Counted from the first letter of the stretch, positions 17,731 to 27,196 are shown. The stretch: DNA of 64,000 nucleotides from Herbaspirillum sp. meg3 (GCF_002257565.1 NZ_CP022736.1:3720001-3784000), one strand, 5' to 3'. Notes: a model not told the origin generated them from the letters alone. Translations and numbers: made by a program.

Positions 17731-18882
17731 TCAGTTCAAAAAGCGTGCCCCGGTGGTCATGGTCGCCATATCCACGTACGAGGAGGCGTTGTGATTGCGC
17801 TGGGAAAAATTGATCGCATGACCGCCACCGTTGTAGTTGCGGGCATTGATGCTCTCCAGCGCGCGAATCAATTTCTCGCGCGTCAGGTCGCGTCTCGCCC
17901 GCTGCAAACCTTCCACCAGCACGCGCGCGGCGATGTAGCCTTCGAGACTGCTGAAAGTCAGATCTTCATAACCTGCTTCAGACATGTTTTTGCGGTATTC
18001 CGCTACCAACGGCATGGAAACGCGCCACGGGAACGGCACCACCTGCGTGACCAGCAGGCCACGAGCAAGATCGCCAAGCTCTTCCGCCAGGGCTTTGTGC
18101 CCGACAAACGAGCTGCCGTAAAACCGCCCCAGAAATCCTCTGGAGCGCAGGGCTCGGACGATATGAGCACTGATGAGATAGTTCCCACTGAGCAGCATCA
18201 CGACGTCGCTGTGCGCAGCAAGTATTTTGTCGACGACCGGTTCAAGATTCATCACATCCGCATCAATGTCGACACTGATCAGGTCGACTGCTTCGGCCTT
18301 GGCCTTGCTTTCGGCGGCATGCTTGACTGCCATCCCGTATTGGTCGCGTTGATACACCAGCGCGAACTTACGCAAGCCGACGCAACTGAGTTGGTGCAAG
18401 GCATAAGCGAACTCGTCAGCATAGCTGGCGCGTAATGTGAAGAGATAACGACTGGATGTGGAATGAAGAAACGTGCCGCCGGTCATCGGCGCAAAGAAGG
18501 GGATCCTGGCTTTGGCCGCAATGGGAAATGCAGCCTGACTGGTCGGCAAACCAACAAAACCGAACAAGGCGAACACCTTTTCGCTTTCGATGAGTTGACG
18601 GGTATTGTAGGCGGCGAGAGAAGCCGTGTACTTATCGTCGCGCGTGATCAGTTCAATGCGCCGACCATACACGCCACCCTGCTTGTTGATCTTGTCGAAA
18701 TACACCTTGGCGCCGATGAGCAGTTGCCGCGACATCTGCGCCGTAGGCCCGGACAGTCCGGCAGACTGCCCAAGCAGAATACGGGTAGCGGTCACACCCG
18801 TTTCGGCGTGTGCAGGAGAGAATAACCACACTAACAGCACCGGAAAAATTCGAAACAAACAACTTCGATGCCGTTCCTGCAT
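17731..18882 (-). CDS. Orphan ABC transporter substrate-binding protein, branched-chain amino acid type
   Basis: A 383-residue periplasmic protein of the LivJ/LivK-like family (Peripla_BP_6). A signal peptide (residues about 1-27, ending SPAHA) is followed by the two-lobed receptor fold (ILLGQSAGLSGPTAQMSRQLLIGAKVYFDKIN). No permease or ATPase gene accompanies it. It starts 19 bases after the glnB stop on the same strand, with a GGGGAG ribosome site, so it is probably co-transcribed with glnB. It could be a nitrogen-linked receptor that docks on another importer, or a sensor protein. Ligand unknown. Confidence 0.88.
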   Translation of the reverse strand: MQERHRSCLFRIFPVLLVWLFSPAHAETGVTATRILLGQSAGLSGPTAQMSRQLLIGAKVYFDKINKQGGVYGRRIELITRDDKYTASLAAYNTRQLIESEKVFALFGFVGLPTSQAAFPIAAKARIPFFAPMTGGTFLHSTSSRYLFTLRASYADEFAYALHQLSCVGLRKFALVYQRDQYGMAVKHAAESKAKAEAVDLISVDIDADVMNLEPVVDKILAAHSDVVMLLSGNYLISAHIVRALRSRGFLGRFYGSSFVGHKALAEELGDLARGLLVTQVVPFPWRVSMPLVAEYRKNMSEAGYEDLTFSSLEGYIAARVLVEGLQRARRDLTREKLIRALESINARNYNGGGHAINFSQRNHNASSYVDMATMTTGARFLN

Positions 18883-18901
18883 GCGCTCTCCCCTTCATGG
18901 T

Positions 18902-19240
18902 TTAGACCGCTTCCGCTCCTGTCTCGCCGGTACGGATGCGAATGACTTGCTCAACTTCCTGAACGAAAATTTTGCCGTCGCCAATCTTGCCGGTACGTGC
19001 CGCCTTGATGATGGCGTCAACGACAGGCTCGACCACGCTGTTGTCGACGACAACTTCGATCTTCACCTTGGGCAGGAAATCGACCACATATTCAGCGCCG
19101 CGATACAGCTCAGTGTGGCCCTTTTGACGACCGAAACCTTTGACTTCGGTCACGGTGAGACCAGTAACGCCAACCTCAGCCAGCGACTCGCGCACCTCGT
19201 CCAACTTGAACGGTTTGATGATAGCAGTGACTTGCTTCAT
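18902..19240 (-). CDS. glnB: Nitrogen regulatory protein P-II
   Basis: A 112-residue trimeric P-II signal protein that reports 2-oxoglutarate, ATP/ADP and glutamine status. The T-loop contains the uridylylated tyrosine in TELYRGAEYVVDF (Tyr51), and the C-terminal signature is TGKIGDGKIFV. It could be glnB or glnK by sequence; the position behind nadE and the absence of amtB favour glnB. A strong AAGGAGGGAG ribosome site precedes the ATG. The 109-base gap to nadE may hold its own promoter; no clear sigma-54 element was found. Confidence 0.95.
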   Translation of the reverse strand: MKQVTAIIKPFKLDEVRESLAEVGVTGLTVTEVKGFGRQKGHTELYRGAEYVVDFLPKVKIEVVVDNSVVEPVVDAIIKAARTGKIGDGKIFVQEVEQVIRIRTGETGAEAV

Positions 19241-19349
19241 GACAACTCCCTCCTTATAAAATGTCGCAAAAAATCGAATTAAATCTATGAAAGTTTTTGG
19301 CGTTCACACTCAAACGCACGCACCGAAACCTCGCGTACTGAAATACTAA

Positions 19350-20963
19350 TTACTCACGAAATCTCGATGTGATCGGATAGCGCCAATCACGTCCGAACGC
19401 CCGATGCGTCACACGAATACCAACCGGGGCCTGGCGGCGCTTGTATTCGTTGATCTTGATCAGGCGCGTGATACGTTCGATATCTTCCATACGATAACCG
19501 GCGGCTTCGATTTCGCCAATGCTGCGGTTTTCTTCCATGTACATTTGCATGATGCCGTCGAGCACCTCATACGGCGGCAGCGAATCCTGATCTTTTTGAT
19601 CAGGGCGCAGCTCAGCCGAAGGCGGACGCGTCAGGATGCGCTCCGGGATCACCGGCGAAACACTGTTGCGGTAGGCACACAGACGATAGACCAGCGTCTT
19701 GGCGATGTCCTTGATCACCGCAAAGCCGCCTGCCATGTCGCCGTAGAGCGTACAGTAACCGACCGCCATCTCACTCTTGTTGCCGGTGGTGAGGACGATG
19801 GAACCGTACTTATTGGACATCGCCATCAGCAGCGTGCCGCGAATGCGCGCCTGAATGTTTTCTTCCGTCGTGTCTTCCTTGAGTCCCTTGAACTCTTCGG
19901 ACAAAGTATTTCTGAAAGCGGTGAAGCAATCGTTGATGGAAATCTCATCGTAGCGAACCTTGATGCGCTCGACCATATCGCGCGAATCAAGCCACGAAAT
20001 GTCAGCCGTGTAAGGCGACGGCATCATGATTGCGCGCACCTTGTCGGCACCCAGCGCATCAACCGCTATAGCCAGCGTCAGCGCGGAATCGACACCACCC
20101 GACAAACCGATCAGCACACTCGGAAAACCATTCTTGCCGACATAATCGCGCACGCCCAGCACCAAGGCCTGATAGACCTGTGCTTCGATAGACAACGCCG
20201 GCGCCATCTTTGGATTGCGGATTTGCACGCCGTCAAACTCGATCAGTTGCAGATCTTCTTGCGCATGCGCCAGGCTGGCGACCAGTTCGCCGGCGATGTC
20301 CATGACGAAGGAATTACCGTCGAAAATCAGTTCATCCTGACCACCAACCAGGTTGGCAAATACCAGCGGCATGCCTTGTTTGGCCACATTCGCGCGCATC
20401 ACATCCAGGCGCAGCAATTGCTTGTTCATGTGGTACGGTGATCCGTTAAGAATCAGCAATACTTGTGCACCGGCTTCTTTAGCCAATGCGGGAGCACGTG
20501 GAAACCAGGTGTCTTCGCAAATATTGATACCGAACTTAGTCCCTTTGACGTCGAATACCAGCGCCTGTTCCGACGAAGTGAAATAGCGTTTTTCATCAAA
20601 GACGCTGTCGTTCGGCAGTTCCAGCTTGCTGTAGGTACCGGTGATGCGGCCGTTGAGCAGAATCGATGCTGAGTTGAATCGTGCACCATCTTTGAGCGTC
20701 GGATGACCGACCACGACATGCACGTCTTTCAATGATGCCAGCTCAGCGGCGAGCGCCTGCAACGCTTCTTCGGTTTTTGCGTAGAATGCCTGGCGCAGCA
20801 AGAGATCTTCCGGTGGGTACCCCACCAGCGACAATTCAGGCGTAAGGACGATATCGGCGCCCTGCTCGGCGGCACGACGCGAAAAATCGGCGATTTTGTT
20901 GCGATTGCCCGAAATATCCCCAACTGTGCTGTTGATCTGGGCGATGGCGACTTTGACTGACAT
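19350..20963 (-). CDS. nadE: Glutamine-dependent NAD+ synthetase
   Basis: A 537-residue two-domain enzyme making NAD+ from nicotinic acid adenine dinucleotide, ATP and glutamine. The N-terminal nitrilase-type glutaminase (about 1-250) shows the Glu-Lys-Cys triad (LTPELSLVGYPPEDLL, SKLELPND, NICEDTW). The C-terminal synthetase (about 265-537) has the PP-loop GLSGGVDSALTLAIA. The start MSVKVAIAQINSTVGD is the family start; an 18-residue upstream extension is rejected. nadE-glnB linkage is known in Herbaspirillum. Confidence 0.97.
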   Translation of the reverse strand: MSVKVAIAQINSTVGDISGNRNKIADFSRRAAEQGADIVLTPELSLVGYPPEDLLLRQAFYAKTEEALQALAAELASLKDVHVVVGHPTLKDGARFNSASILLNGRITGTYSKLELPNDSVFDEKRYFTSSEQALVFDVKGTKFGINICEDTWFPRAPALAKEAGAQVLLILNGSPYHMNKQLLRLDVMRANVAKQGMPLVFANLVGGQDELIFDGNSFVMDIAGELVASLAHAQEDLQLIEFDGVQIRNPKMAPALSIEAQVYQALVLGVRDYVGKNGFPSVLIGLSGGVDSALTLAIAVDALGADKVRAIMMPSPYTADISWLDSRDMVERIKVRYDEISINDCFTAFRNTLSEEFKGLKEDTTEENIQARIRGTLLMAMSNKYGSIVLTTGNKSEMAVGYCTLYGDMAGGFAVIKDIAKTLVYRLCAYRNSVSPVIPERILTRPPSAELRPDQKDQDSLPPYEVLDGIMQMYMEENRSIGEIEAAGYRMEDIERITRLIKINEYKRRQAPVGIRVTHRAFGRDWRYPITSRFRE

Positions 20964-21039
20964 GATGGCAGGTAAGAATGAGTAAGAAAATGATGATGAA
21001 GACAAAAGGCAGAACACCGATGCCAGGGAGCTGCACGCA

Positions 21040-22197
21040 GTGAACGCAGAAGTCCATTATCGCACGCGAATCATTTCTTCTCTGGCCGAAATTGGCCAAA
21101 GCCCGTGGGATTCGCTGGTCGCGGCGCAGCCGGACGCGACGCCCTTTTTATCCTATGCCTTCTTGCATGCATTGCATGAAAGCGGCTCGGCCGCCAAAGA
21201 CACCGGCTGGGAACCGCAATACCTGACGCTTTGGCAAGACGATCAGCTCAAGGCCGCCCTGCCGCTTTACCTGAAATATCACTCCTATGGCGAGTATGTG
21301 TTCGACTGGGCCTGGGCTGAAGCGTACGAGCGCCACGGTTTGCCGTACTACCCCAAGCTCTTGTCCGCGATTCCCTTTACGCCGGTGAGCGGGGGACGTT
21401 TGCTGGCGCATGACGACACCGCCCGGCAAGCGCTGGTGCAGGCGTTGAGCGAATTGCAAAGTGCCGCGCAGACGTCCTCGACACACATCCTCTACCCGCC
21501 CGAAGCGGAAGCGGCGACGCTGTCCGAAGCCGGCTTCATGCTGCGCAGTGGCGTGCAATTCCATTGGCACAACGAGGGCTATCGCGACTTCGACGAGTTT
21601 CTGTCCACGCTGGAACGCAAGAAGCGCAAGAATATCCTCGCCGAACGGCGCAAGGTCGCCGAAGCAGGCGTGACTTTCCGCCATTTCAGCGGCGGCGAGG
21701 CAACGGAAAAGGACTGGCGCTTTTTCCATCGTTGCTATCGCCATACCTATTCGGCCCACTATTCAACGCCTTATCTGAACCTAGATTTCTTCCTGCGCAT
21801 CGCCGCCGACATGCCGCAGCACCTGCTGCTGACGGTTGCCTATCGCGACGGCAAGGAGATCGCCTCGTCGCTGGTGATCCATGATCACCAATCGCTGTAC
21901 GGTCGCTATTGGGGCGCGCTCGAAGAAGTCCCCTGCCTGCATTTTGAAACCGCCTACTATCAGCCGCTGGAGTTTTGTATCGCCAACAAGATCGCCTGGT
22001 TCGAAGGCGGCGCACAAGGTGAGCACAAGATGGCGCGCGGCTTTCTGCCGCAAAAAACCTGGTCAGCGCACTGGCTGGCGCATCCGTCGTTTGCCGATGC
22101 TGTGGAACGCTTCCTCGAACGCGAAGGAGGCGGTATCAACGACTACCTGAGCGAACTCAACGAGCGTAATCCTTTCCGCACATCACCTCAAAGCTGA
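21040..22197 (+). CDS. FemAB-like GNAT-fold acyltransferase (peptidoglycan biosynthesis-type, DUF482)
   Basis: A 385-residue cytoplasmic protein of the DUF482 family, related to FemAB/GNAT aminoacyl transferases. Characteristic stretches are SPWDSLVAAQPDATPFLSYAF near the N terminus, YGEYVFDWAWAEAYERHGLPYYPKL, RKKRKNILAERRKV, and GRYWGALEEVPCLHFETAYY with AQGEHKMARGF near the C terminus. The start is GTG at 21040, preceded by CAGGGAG. It diverges from nadE with about 75 bases between them. The substrate is unknown; peptidoglycan is the family-level guess only. Confidence 0.82.
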   Translation: MNAEVHYRTRIISSLAEIGQSPWDSLVAAQPDATPFLSYAFLHALHESGSAAKDTGWEPQYLTLWQDDQLKAALPLYLKYHSYGEYVFDWAWAEAYERHGLPYYPKLLSAIPFTPVSGGRLLAHDDTARQALVQALSELQSAAQTSSTHILYPPEAEAATLSEAGFMLRSGVQFHWHNEGYRDFDEFLSTLERKKRKNILAERRKVAEAGVTFRHFSGGEATEKDWRFFHRCYRHTYSAHYSTPYLNLDFFLRIAADMPQHLLLTVAYRDGKEIASSLVIHDHQSLYGRYWGALEEVPCLHFETAYYQPLEFCIANKIAWFEGGAQGEHKMARGFLPQKTWSAHWLAHPSFADAVERFLEREGGGINDYLSELNERNPFRTSPQS

Positions 22198-22242
22198 TTC
22201 GCCCACTGCGGACAAGGCGAATAATGTGAGCGCTATGGACGT

Positions 22243-22272
22243 AAAAAAGCGCACTCTTGAGTGCGCTTTTTT
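22243..22272. terminator. Bidirectional terminator between acyltransferase gene and ppa
   Basis: The arms AAAAAAGCGCACTC and GAGTGCGCTTTTTT form a long perfect stem with flanking A/T runs, placed between two converging genes. Confidence 0.9.
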
Positions 22273-22296
22273 GTCGGCAACGCCGGAATTACTCGA

Positions 22297-22836
22297 TTAC
22301 TTGGCTTGTTGCTTCTTGAAGGCTTCGACGCCAGCCAGGATTTCGGCCTTGGCGGATTCAGGACCTTCCCAACCGTCGATCTTGACCCATTTGCCCTTTT
22401 CCAGATCCTTGTAGTGCTCAAAGAAATGCTGGATCTGCTTCAGGCGCAGTTCGTTCATGTCTTCCGGCTTTTGCCAGTGCGTGTAAATCGGCAGCACCTT
22501 GTCGACCGGCACGGCCAGCAACTTGGCGTCAATACCGGATTCGTCGGTCATCTTCAGCACGCCGATAGGACGGCAGCGCACCACGACGCCTGGGAACAGC
22601 GGGAACGGTGTAATCACCAGCACATCGACCGGGTCGCCATCTTCCGACAGTGTTTGCGGGATGTAGCCATAGTTGCACGGATAGTGCATGGCGGTGCCCA
22701 TGAAGCGATCAACGAAAATCGCGCCGGTATCCTTATCCACTTCGTACTTGATCGGATCGGCGTTCATCGGGATCTCAATGATCACATTGAAGTCGTTAGG
22801 CAGGTCGCGGCCGGACGGGACGTTATTCAGGCTCAT
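22297..22836 (-). CDS. ppa: Inorganic pyrophosphatase (family I)
   Basis: A 179-residue soluble Mg-dependent pyrophosphatase that hydrolyses PPi to two phosphates and so drives biosynthetic reactions. The signature DGDPVDVLV (in SEDGDPVDVLVITP) carries metal-binding aspartates. Other active-site parts are present: YEVDKDTG, RFMGTAMHYPCNYGYIP and the DEFG-like DESGIDAKL. Length is typical of the hexameric bacterial enzyme. It ends at the terminator shared with the converging acyltransferase gene. Confidence 0.97.
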   Translation of the reverse strand: MSLNNVPSGRDLPNDFNVIIEIPMNADPIKYEVDKDTGAIFVDRFMGTAMHYPCNYGYIPQTLSEDGDPVDVLVITPFPLFPGVVVRCRPIGVLKMTDESGIDAKLLAVPVDKVLPIYTHWQKPEDMNELRLKQIQHFFEHYKDLEKGKWVKIDGWEGPESAKAEILAGVEAFKKQQAK

Positions 22837-22946
22837 GGTGCTTTCTCGTAAGGAAATGAAGAAATGGGGAAAGCCGAGATTATAACGGCATTCAGATCAT
22901 CAGCCAGAACATCCGGCCTGAATATACGTGCTCTTGAAGCCGGGCA

Positions 22947-22990
22947 ATAAAAATCGCCGCTGGATCCAAGTCAGGATGCAGCGGCGATTT
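22947..22990 (-). terminator. Rho-independent terminator downstream of hemY
   Basis: On the minus strand, the arms AAATCGCCGCTG and CAGCGGCGATTT (22951-22962 and 22979-22990) form a 12-bp stem that continues into a T run. It lies 25 bases beyond the hemY stop and ends the hem operon. Confidence 0.85.
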
Positions 22991-23014
22991 TGTACAAATA
23001 TCAATTATGAAGTT

Positions 23015-24214
23015 TTAGCGAATTGCCGTGGCCAATGCACATTGTTTGTAATGCGCAGCAGCTTGTTCATGCTGATCCAGCGCGTCGTGCAATTGCGCCA
23101 GGCTCAGATGCGATTCACGCACCGTGCGCGGCTCCAACGCGTCCGACAAGGCCTGTTCCAGATGACGTTGCGCCTTGCCCCACAGTTTTTGACGCAAGCA
23201 GAACATACCCAGCGTCAATGCCAGTTCGGCATCGGTAGGACGCTTTGCCAGCCAGGATTCGCAACGCTCAATCTGCGCCAGCAAAGCCGGTGAACCCGCT
23301 TCTGCCGTGGACTCGCGATAAGCGCGAATCAAGCGATCATCCCAATCTGCGGCCAGTGCGCGCTCCAGCAAGGTACGTGCTTCATCGTGCAGGCCGCGGC
23401 TGCTGAAAGCCTGCGCAGCGCGTGCAGCGATGAAAGGCTTGAGACGATCGGCATTCGGCACCTCGGCCCACAGACGGCGGATCGATTCGGCGTCGTGCGA
23501 ACGGTCCGACAGCAAGGCGTCGTACGACATTTCGCGCAGCCGGTTGGACAGGGCCGGATGCAGCGCGTTGCGCTTGTCCAGCGTCTGCACCAGACGCAAC
23601 ACTTCGGGCCAATTCTTCGCTTGCTGGTTCGCCTTGAGCGCCCATTGCAATGCCTGGATATGGCGCGTGCCGTTGGCATTGAGTTCGTCGACGGTTTCCA
23701 GCGCGGCTTTGAACTGGTGGTCATCAACCAGCAATTCGAGGCTGGTCATCAGCCGCGCAGCCTTGAGTCCATTGTCACCGTCGGTGCTGGCCAGCCAGAT
23801 GTCGCGACGCTCGGTCTGGCGCATGCGATGTGCAGCACGAGCGCCGACCAGCGCGGCGATACCGGCGTTCTCAGGCAGTTCGGCGGCACGTGTGGCGGCT
23901 TTTTCAGCGTGACCGAAGCGGCCTTCAAAGAAGGCTTTCAGAGAATCGCGCAAGGCCTTGTTGCCTTCGTTTTCGCGCTTTTGACGGCGATAAGCCATCA
24001 CGCGGCCAGGCAGTTTTTGCGTCAGACGCACCGCACGGATCAACACGTACAAGGCGATGAACAGAACGATGACTGCCAGCAGGAAGAAGTTCAGCGACAG
24101 GTCAACCCGGTATGGTGGATAGAACAGCACCACATTGCCGGGATTGAAGCGTGCCACTACCGCCAGGCCGATGGCGGAGGCAAACAGGGTAAGAAGCCAG
24201 AGGAGAATTCGCAT
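23015..24214 (-). CDS. hemY: Heme biosynthesis protein HemY
   Basis: A 399-residue inner-membrane protein of the proteobacterial HemY family (not the Gram-positive coproporphyrinogen oxidase of the same name). Two membrane helices (about 4-22 and 40-62) precede a large TPR-like region, with the HemY_N part up to about residue 130. The biochemical role is not settled; the gene is consistently placed in the hemCD-X-Y cluster. Its start lies 17 bases after the hemX stop, so it is the last gene of the operon. Confidence 0.92.
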   Translation of the reverse strand: MRILLWLLTLFASAIGLAVVARFNPGNVVLFYPPYRVDLSLNFFLLAVIVLFIALYVLIRAVRLTQKLPGRVMAYRRQKRENEGNKALRDSLKAFFEGRFGHAEKAATRAAELPENAGIAALVGARAAHRMRQTERRDIWLASTDGDNGLKAARLMTSLELLVDDHQFKAALETVDELNANGTRHIQALQWALKANQQAKNWPEVLRLVQTLDKRNALHPALSNRLREMSYDALLSDRSHDAESIRRLWAEVPNADRLKPFIAARAAQAFSSRGLHDEARTLLERALAADWDDRLIRAYRESTAEAGSPALLAQIERCESWLAKRPTDAELALTLGMFCLRQKLWGKAQRHLEQALSDALEPRTVRESHLSLAQLHDALDQHEQAAAHYKQCALATAIR

Positions 24215-24231
24215 ATAACTGTTAGGCCGCT

Positions 24232-25416
24232 TTAATTGGTACGCCGGCTTTTGTAATTACGCACCGCGTTGATGCTTTCGCTGAGCGTCGGCATCTGGAT
24301 CGACAGGTTGCTGCCCTGGACTTGCTTCAACAGCGCTTGCGTGGTCTGCACTTGCTTGGCGCGGGTATCGAAGTATTTGGCAATTGTGTCCTGTGCTGCA
24401 CTCAGGTCGTTGCGGAAAGCAAACTCATTGCGTGACAACAGCGCCAGGCGCGCATTGAGCAAGCGCAGCTTGAGGTTTTCACGAGCGTAGTAAGCCTGGG
24501 TCGGCGACAACAGTAATGCGTCAGGTGTATCGACGCTGCGGATGCGAACCAGTTGCTTCAACTCTGTCCACATTTCCGAGCTGATGCTTTGCCACTTGTC
24601 TTGCGCATTCGCCAGCCAGTCGTTCGCCGGTACGGTATCGACAGGCTGACCTTTGCCGTTTGGCTTGGCGGTGCTGCTTGCCTTCGGCGCCTGACGAATG
24701 GGTTGCTTCTTCGGCTCGGTGACCGAGACGACCGGTTTTTCGTCGGACAGCAAAGGCATGCTGTCGATCTGGCCAATGACGCTGTCGAGACGCACGGCGA
24801 TGCCGGGCACGTCAACGGTCGGCAGTGCTTTCAGACGATCCTGATCGCGCGCGATGGCACGGCGGATGGCGATAAATTGTGGTTTGTCCGAGCGCGACAG
24901 GCTCTTGTCGGCGTTGCCCAGTGCGATCAAAGCGCCCTGCACGTTACCGGCCAGTTCCAGTTGCTGGCTTGCGGTCGACAAGACTTCTTCGATTTCAGAC
25001 AAGGCCCAGTCGTCGCGATTTTTGGAGAGATCCTGATACAGCTGTTCCAGCGCCAGTTGCTGGCTTTGCGATTCAGCCTGCTTGCTGTCGAGGACGCTGA
25101 CCTTGGCTTGCAATTCCTTGGTGCTTTCCTGGACGGTCTTGAGTACGCCCTTGACCTCGGTGTTGGCGACGTCGCCGGTTTGCAGCCGGCGCGCGACTTC
25201 TTCGCGCAGGCCGCGAATTTCGGAATGCGACATCCACCATTGCGCCACCAGCACGATGGCCAGCACGACAACAAGGAAAGTCAGCAGTCGCAGGCGCTTT
25301 TTCAGGACGCCGTTGTCCGATGGTGTGAAGGAAGGGAGCACCATGCTCGCCTGCAGTCCGGGATCCGCTTTCGCGTCCGGCTGGTTCTGGTCGGGGGAGG
25401 ATTGCAGTTCGTTCAT
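24232..25416 (-). CDS. hemX: HemX-like membrane protein (uroporphyrinogen-III C-methyltransferase family name)
   Basis: A 394-residue protein with a short cytoplasmic N terminus, one membrane helix (about residues 45-65: LLTFLVVVLAIVLVAQWWM) and a long, mostly helical periplasmic domain with coiled coil (about 70-130). Although the family is often called uroporphyrinogen-III methyltransferase, no SAM-methyltransferase motifs are visible, so an enzymatic role is doubtful. It overlaps hemD by four bases (ATGA), showing translational coupling, and is followed by hemY. Confidence 0.9.
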   Translation of the reverse strand: MNELQSSPDQNQPDAKADPGLQASMVLPSFTPSDNGVLKKRLRLLTFLVVVLAIVLVAQWWMSHSEIRGLREEVARRLQTGDVANTEVKGVLKTVQESTKELQAKVSVLDSKQAESQSQQLALEQLYQDLSKNRDDWALSEIEEVLSTASQQLELAGNVQGALIALGNADKSLSRSDKPQFIAIRRAIARDQDRLKALPTVDVPGIAVRLDSVIGQIDSMPLLSDEKPVVSVTEPKKQPIRQAPKASSTAKPNGKGQPVDTVPANDWLANAQDKWQSISSEMWTELKQLVRIRSVDTPDALLLSPTQAYYARENLKLRLLNARLALLSRNEFAFRNDLSAAQDTIAKYFDTRAKQVQTTQALLKQVQGSNLSIQMPTLSESINAVRNYKSRRTN

Positions 25417-26195
25417 GGTCGGGATTGTAACGCGGCAAGCAGTCGTTCGTCGCCTGATCCGGTCATGGTCACATGGGAGAAAGCCAGCGATCGCGCTGTT
25501 TCAGCGATCCTCTGGTGCGAAACGATCATTTTGTTACGTTGTAGTTTTACCACACACTCGGCGCCGAGTACATCCGTTGTGATCTGCAACAGGTTGCGCA
25601 ACGCCTCGGAACTGGTGATGATCCATTCGCTCTCGGCGTCGATCAGCGTGCGCAATTGTGTGATTTTTGTCGCATCCATCTGTGGCTCCAGACGCTCATA
25701 GGCGGTCACATGTTCCACCGTGATCCGTTCGGCCCGCAACATGTCGGTCAAAAAATCGCGTCCGGCCTGACCGCGCACGATCAGCACACGCCTGCCGCGC
25801 AAGCCGTCGAGGTCGAGCGCCTTGAACAATTCTTCCGAATCCATCCGCTCGCTATTACGCGGCGCATGGATGGTCGCGTTGTCATCGCCCACGCCGTAGC
25901 GCTGCAACGCCAGCCGGCTGCCCTCACCAACGATGCCGATGGCGACATTGTTCGGCCAGGCTGGAATGAAGCGAAAAGCCGCATCGATCGCATTCGGACT
26001 CACAAACACGACCAGGGCGTACTGATCAAGCGAGGACAAGACCGCTTGCAGTTCGCTGGTGTCAGCCACTGGCGCGATTTCCAGCAAAGGAAAGATCACA
26101 GCCTCGCGGCCTGCCGCCGCGACTTGTCCCGCAAAGGCTTGCGCCTGCGCCAATGGACGTGTGATGACGACCGGTCGGGAACCGAGATCCGCCAC
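25413..26195 (-). CDS. hemD: Uroporphyrinogen-III synthase
   Basis: A 260-residue cytoplasmic enzyme that closes and inverts ring D of hydroxymethylbilane. The sequence is weakly conserved as usual, but the two-domain layout and blocks such as VVITRPLAQAQAFA, FVSPNAIDAAF and ITVEHVTAYERLEP, plus SEWIITSSEALRNLL, fit the family. It follows hemC by 47 bases and overlaps hemX by four. An operon-wide role in tetrapyrrole synthesis is clear from context. Confidence 0.92.
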   Translation of the reverse strand: MADLGSRPVVITRPLAQAQAFAGQVAAAGREAVIFPLLEIAPVADTSELQAVLSSLDQYALVVFVSPNAIDAAFRFIPAWPNNVAIGIVGEGSRLALQRYGVGDDNATIHAPRNSERMDSEELFKALDLDGLRGRRVLIVRGQAGRDFLTDMLRAERITVEHVTAYERLEPQMDATKITQLRTLIDAESEWIITSSEALRNLLQITTDVLGAECVVKLQRNKMIVSHQRIAETARSLAFSHVTMTGSGDERLLAALQSRP

Positions 26196-26242
26196 AGCGC
26201 TCCTTTCAGAGTGGAATTCTGGGATCGGGTAAGTCGGGATAA

Positions 26243-27196
26243 CTATTCCGCCCCAGCCGATTCAGCCTTGCATGCGGCCAAAATAGCTTCTGCACCCTGC
26301 GCTTGCAACAGATCGGCGACTTGCCGGCCCAGCGCTTCGGGTGCATCGGCCGGGCCGCTGGCTTCCGCAGCGGCAATCTGCTTGCCGTCGGGCGTAGCGA
26401 CCATCGCGCGCATGTGCATCTTGTCGCCGTCGATCGTGGCGAAGGCCGCCAGCGGAATCTGGCAACTGCCGCCGAAAGTGCGCGACAGCGTGCGCTCTGC
26501 CGTCACGGTACGGTCGGTCGCTAGATGATTGATCGGGGCCAGCACGCGCTGCAGGTCGGTACGGTCGGCAAGGATTTCGATCGCCATCGCGCCCTGCCCC
26601 GGCGCAGGCAGACTTTGTGCCGGAGAAATCGCCGAACGGATGCGCGACTCCAGCCCAAGCCGCTTCAGCCCGGCGACGGCCAGAATGATGGCGGCGTAAT
26701 CGCCGCGATCAAGCTTGCCGAGACGCGTGTCGAGATTGCCGCGCAAAGGCTTGATGACCAGATGTGGATAGCGCGCAGCGATCAATGCCTGGCGACGCAG
26801 ACTGCTGGTGCCGACCACGGCGCCCACAGGCAGATCATCCAGTCCGGCGTAGTCGTTGGAGACAAAGGCGTCGCGCGGATCTTCGCGTTCCAGAATGCCG
26901 CCGAGCACAAAACCTTCCGGCAGTTCCATCGGCACATCCTTGAGCGAATGTACCGCCAGATCGGCGCGCCCCTCGGCCATGGCGACTTCCAGCTCTTTCA
27001 CAAACAGCCCCTTGCCGCCAACTTTGGACAGCGTACGGTCAAGGATCTGATCGCCGCGCGTGGTCATTCCGAGGATAGTTATGCTGCACTGCGGATATAA
27101 TGCTGCCAACCGGTCGCGTACATGCTCGGCTTGCCACATGGCGAGGCGGCTTTCGCGCGAAGCGATGACCAGCTTGGAGGGAGGAAATTCTTTCAA
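26243..27196 (-). CDS. hemC: Porphobilinogen deaminase (hydroxymethylbilane synthase)
   Basis: A 317-residue enzyme that polymerises four porphobilinogens. The dipyrromethane cofactor cysteine is in FGGSCQIPLAAFA; the N-terminal IASRESRLAMWQAEHV and GTSSLRRQA are conserved substrate-binding blocks. No ATG fits: the reading begins at TTG (27196) with GGAAGAG six bases upstream, while the next ATG would remove the IASRESRLA block. An open frame continues far upstream (to 27721) through the divergent ppc gene and is not coding. First gene of hemC-hemD-hemX-hemY. Confidence 0.93.
   Translation of the reverse strand: MKEFPPSKLVIASRESRLAMWQAEHVRDRLAALYPQCSITILGMTTRGDQILDRTLSKVGGKGLFVKELEVAMAEGRADLAVHSLKDVPMELPEGFVLGGILEREDPRDAFVSNDYAGLDDLPVGAVVGTSSLRRQALIAARYPHLVIKPLRGNLDTRLGKLDRGDYAAIILAVAGLKRLGLESRIRSAISPAQSLPAPGQGAMAIEILADRTDLQRVLAPINHLATDRTVTAERTLSRTFGGSCQIPLAAFATIDGDKMHMRAMVATPDGKQIAAAEASGPADAPEALGRQVADLLQAQGAEAILAACKAESAGAE

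Noticed and set aside
19241..19349. Sigma-54 promoter upstream of glnB
   Set aside because: No GG-N10-GC element with acceptable flanks was found on the minus strand.
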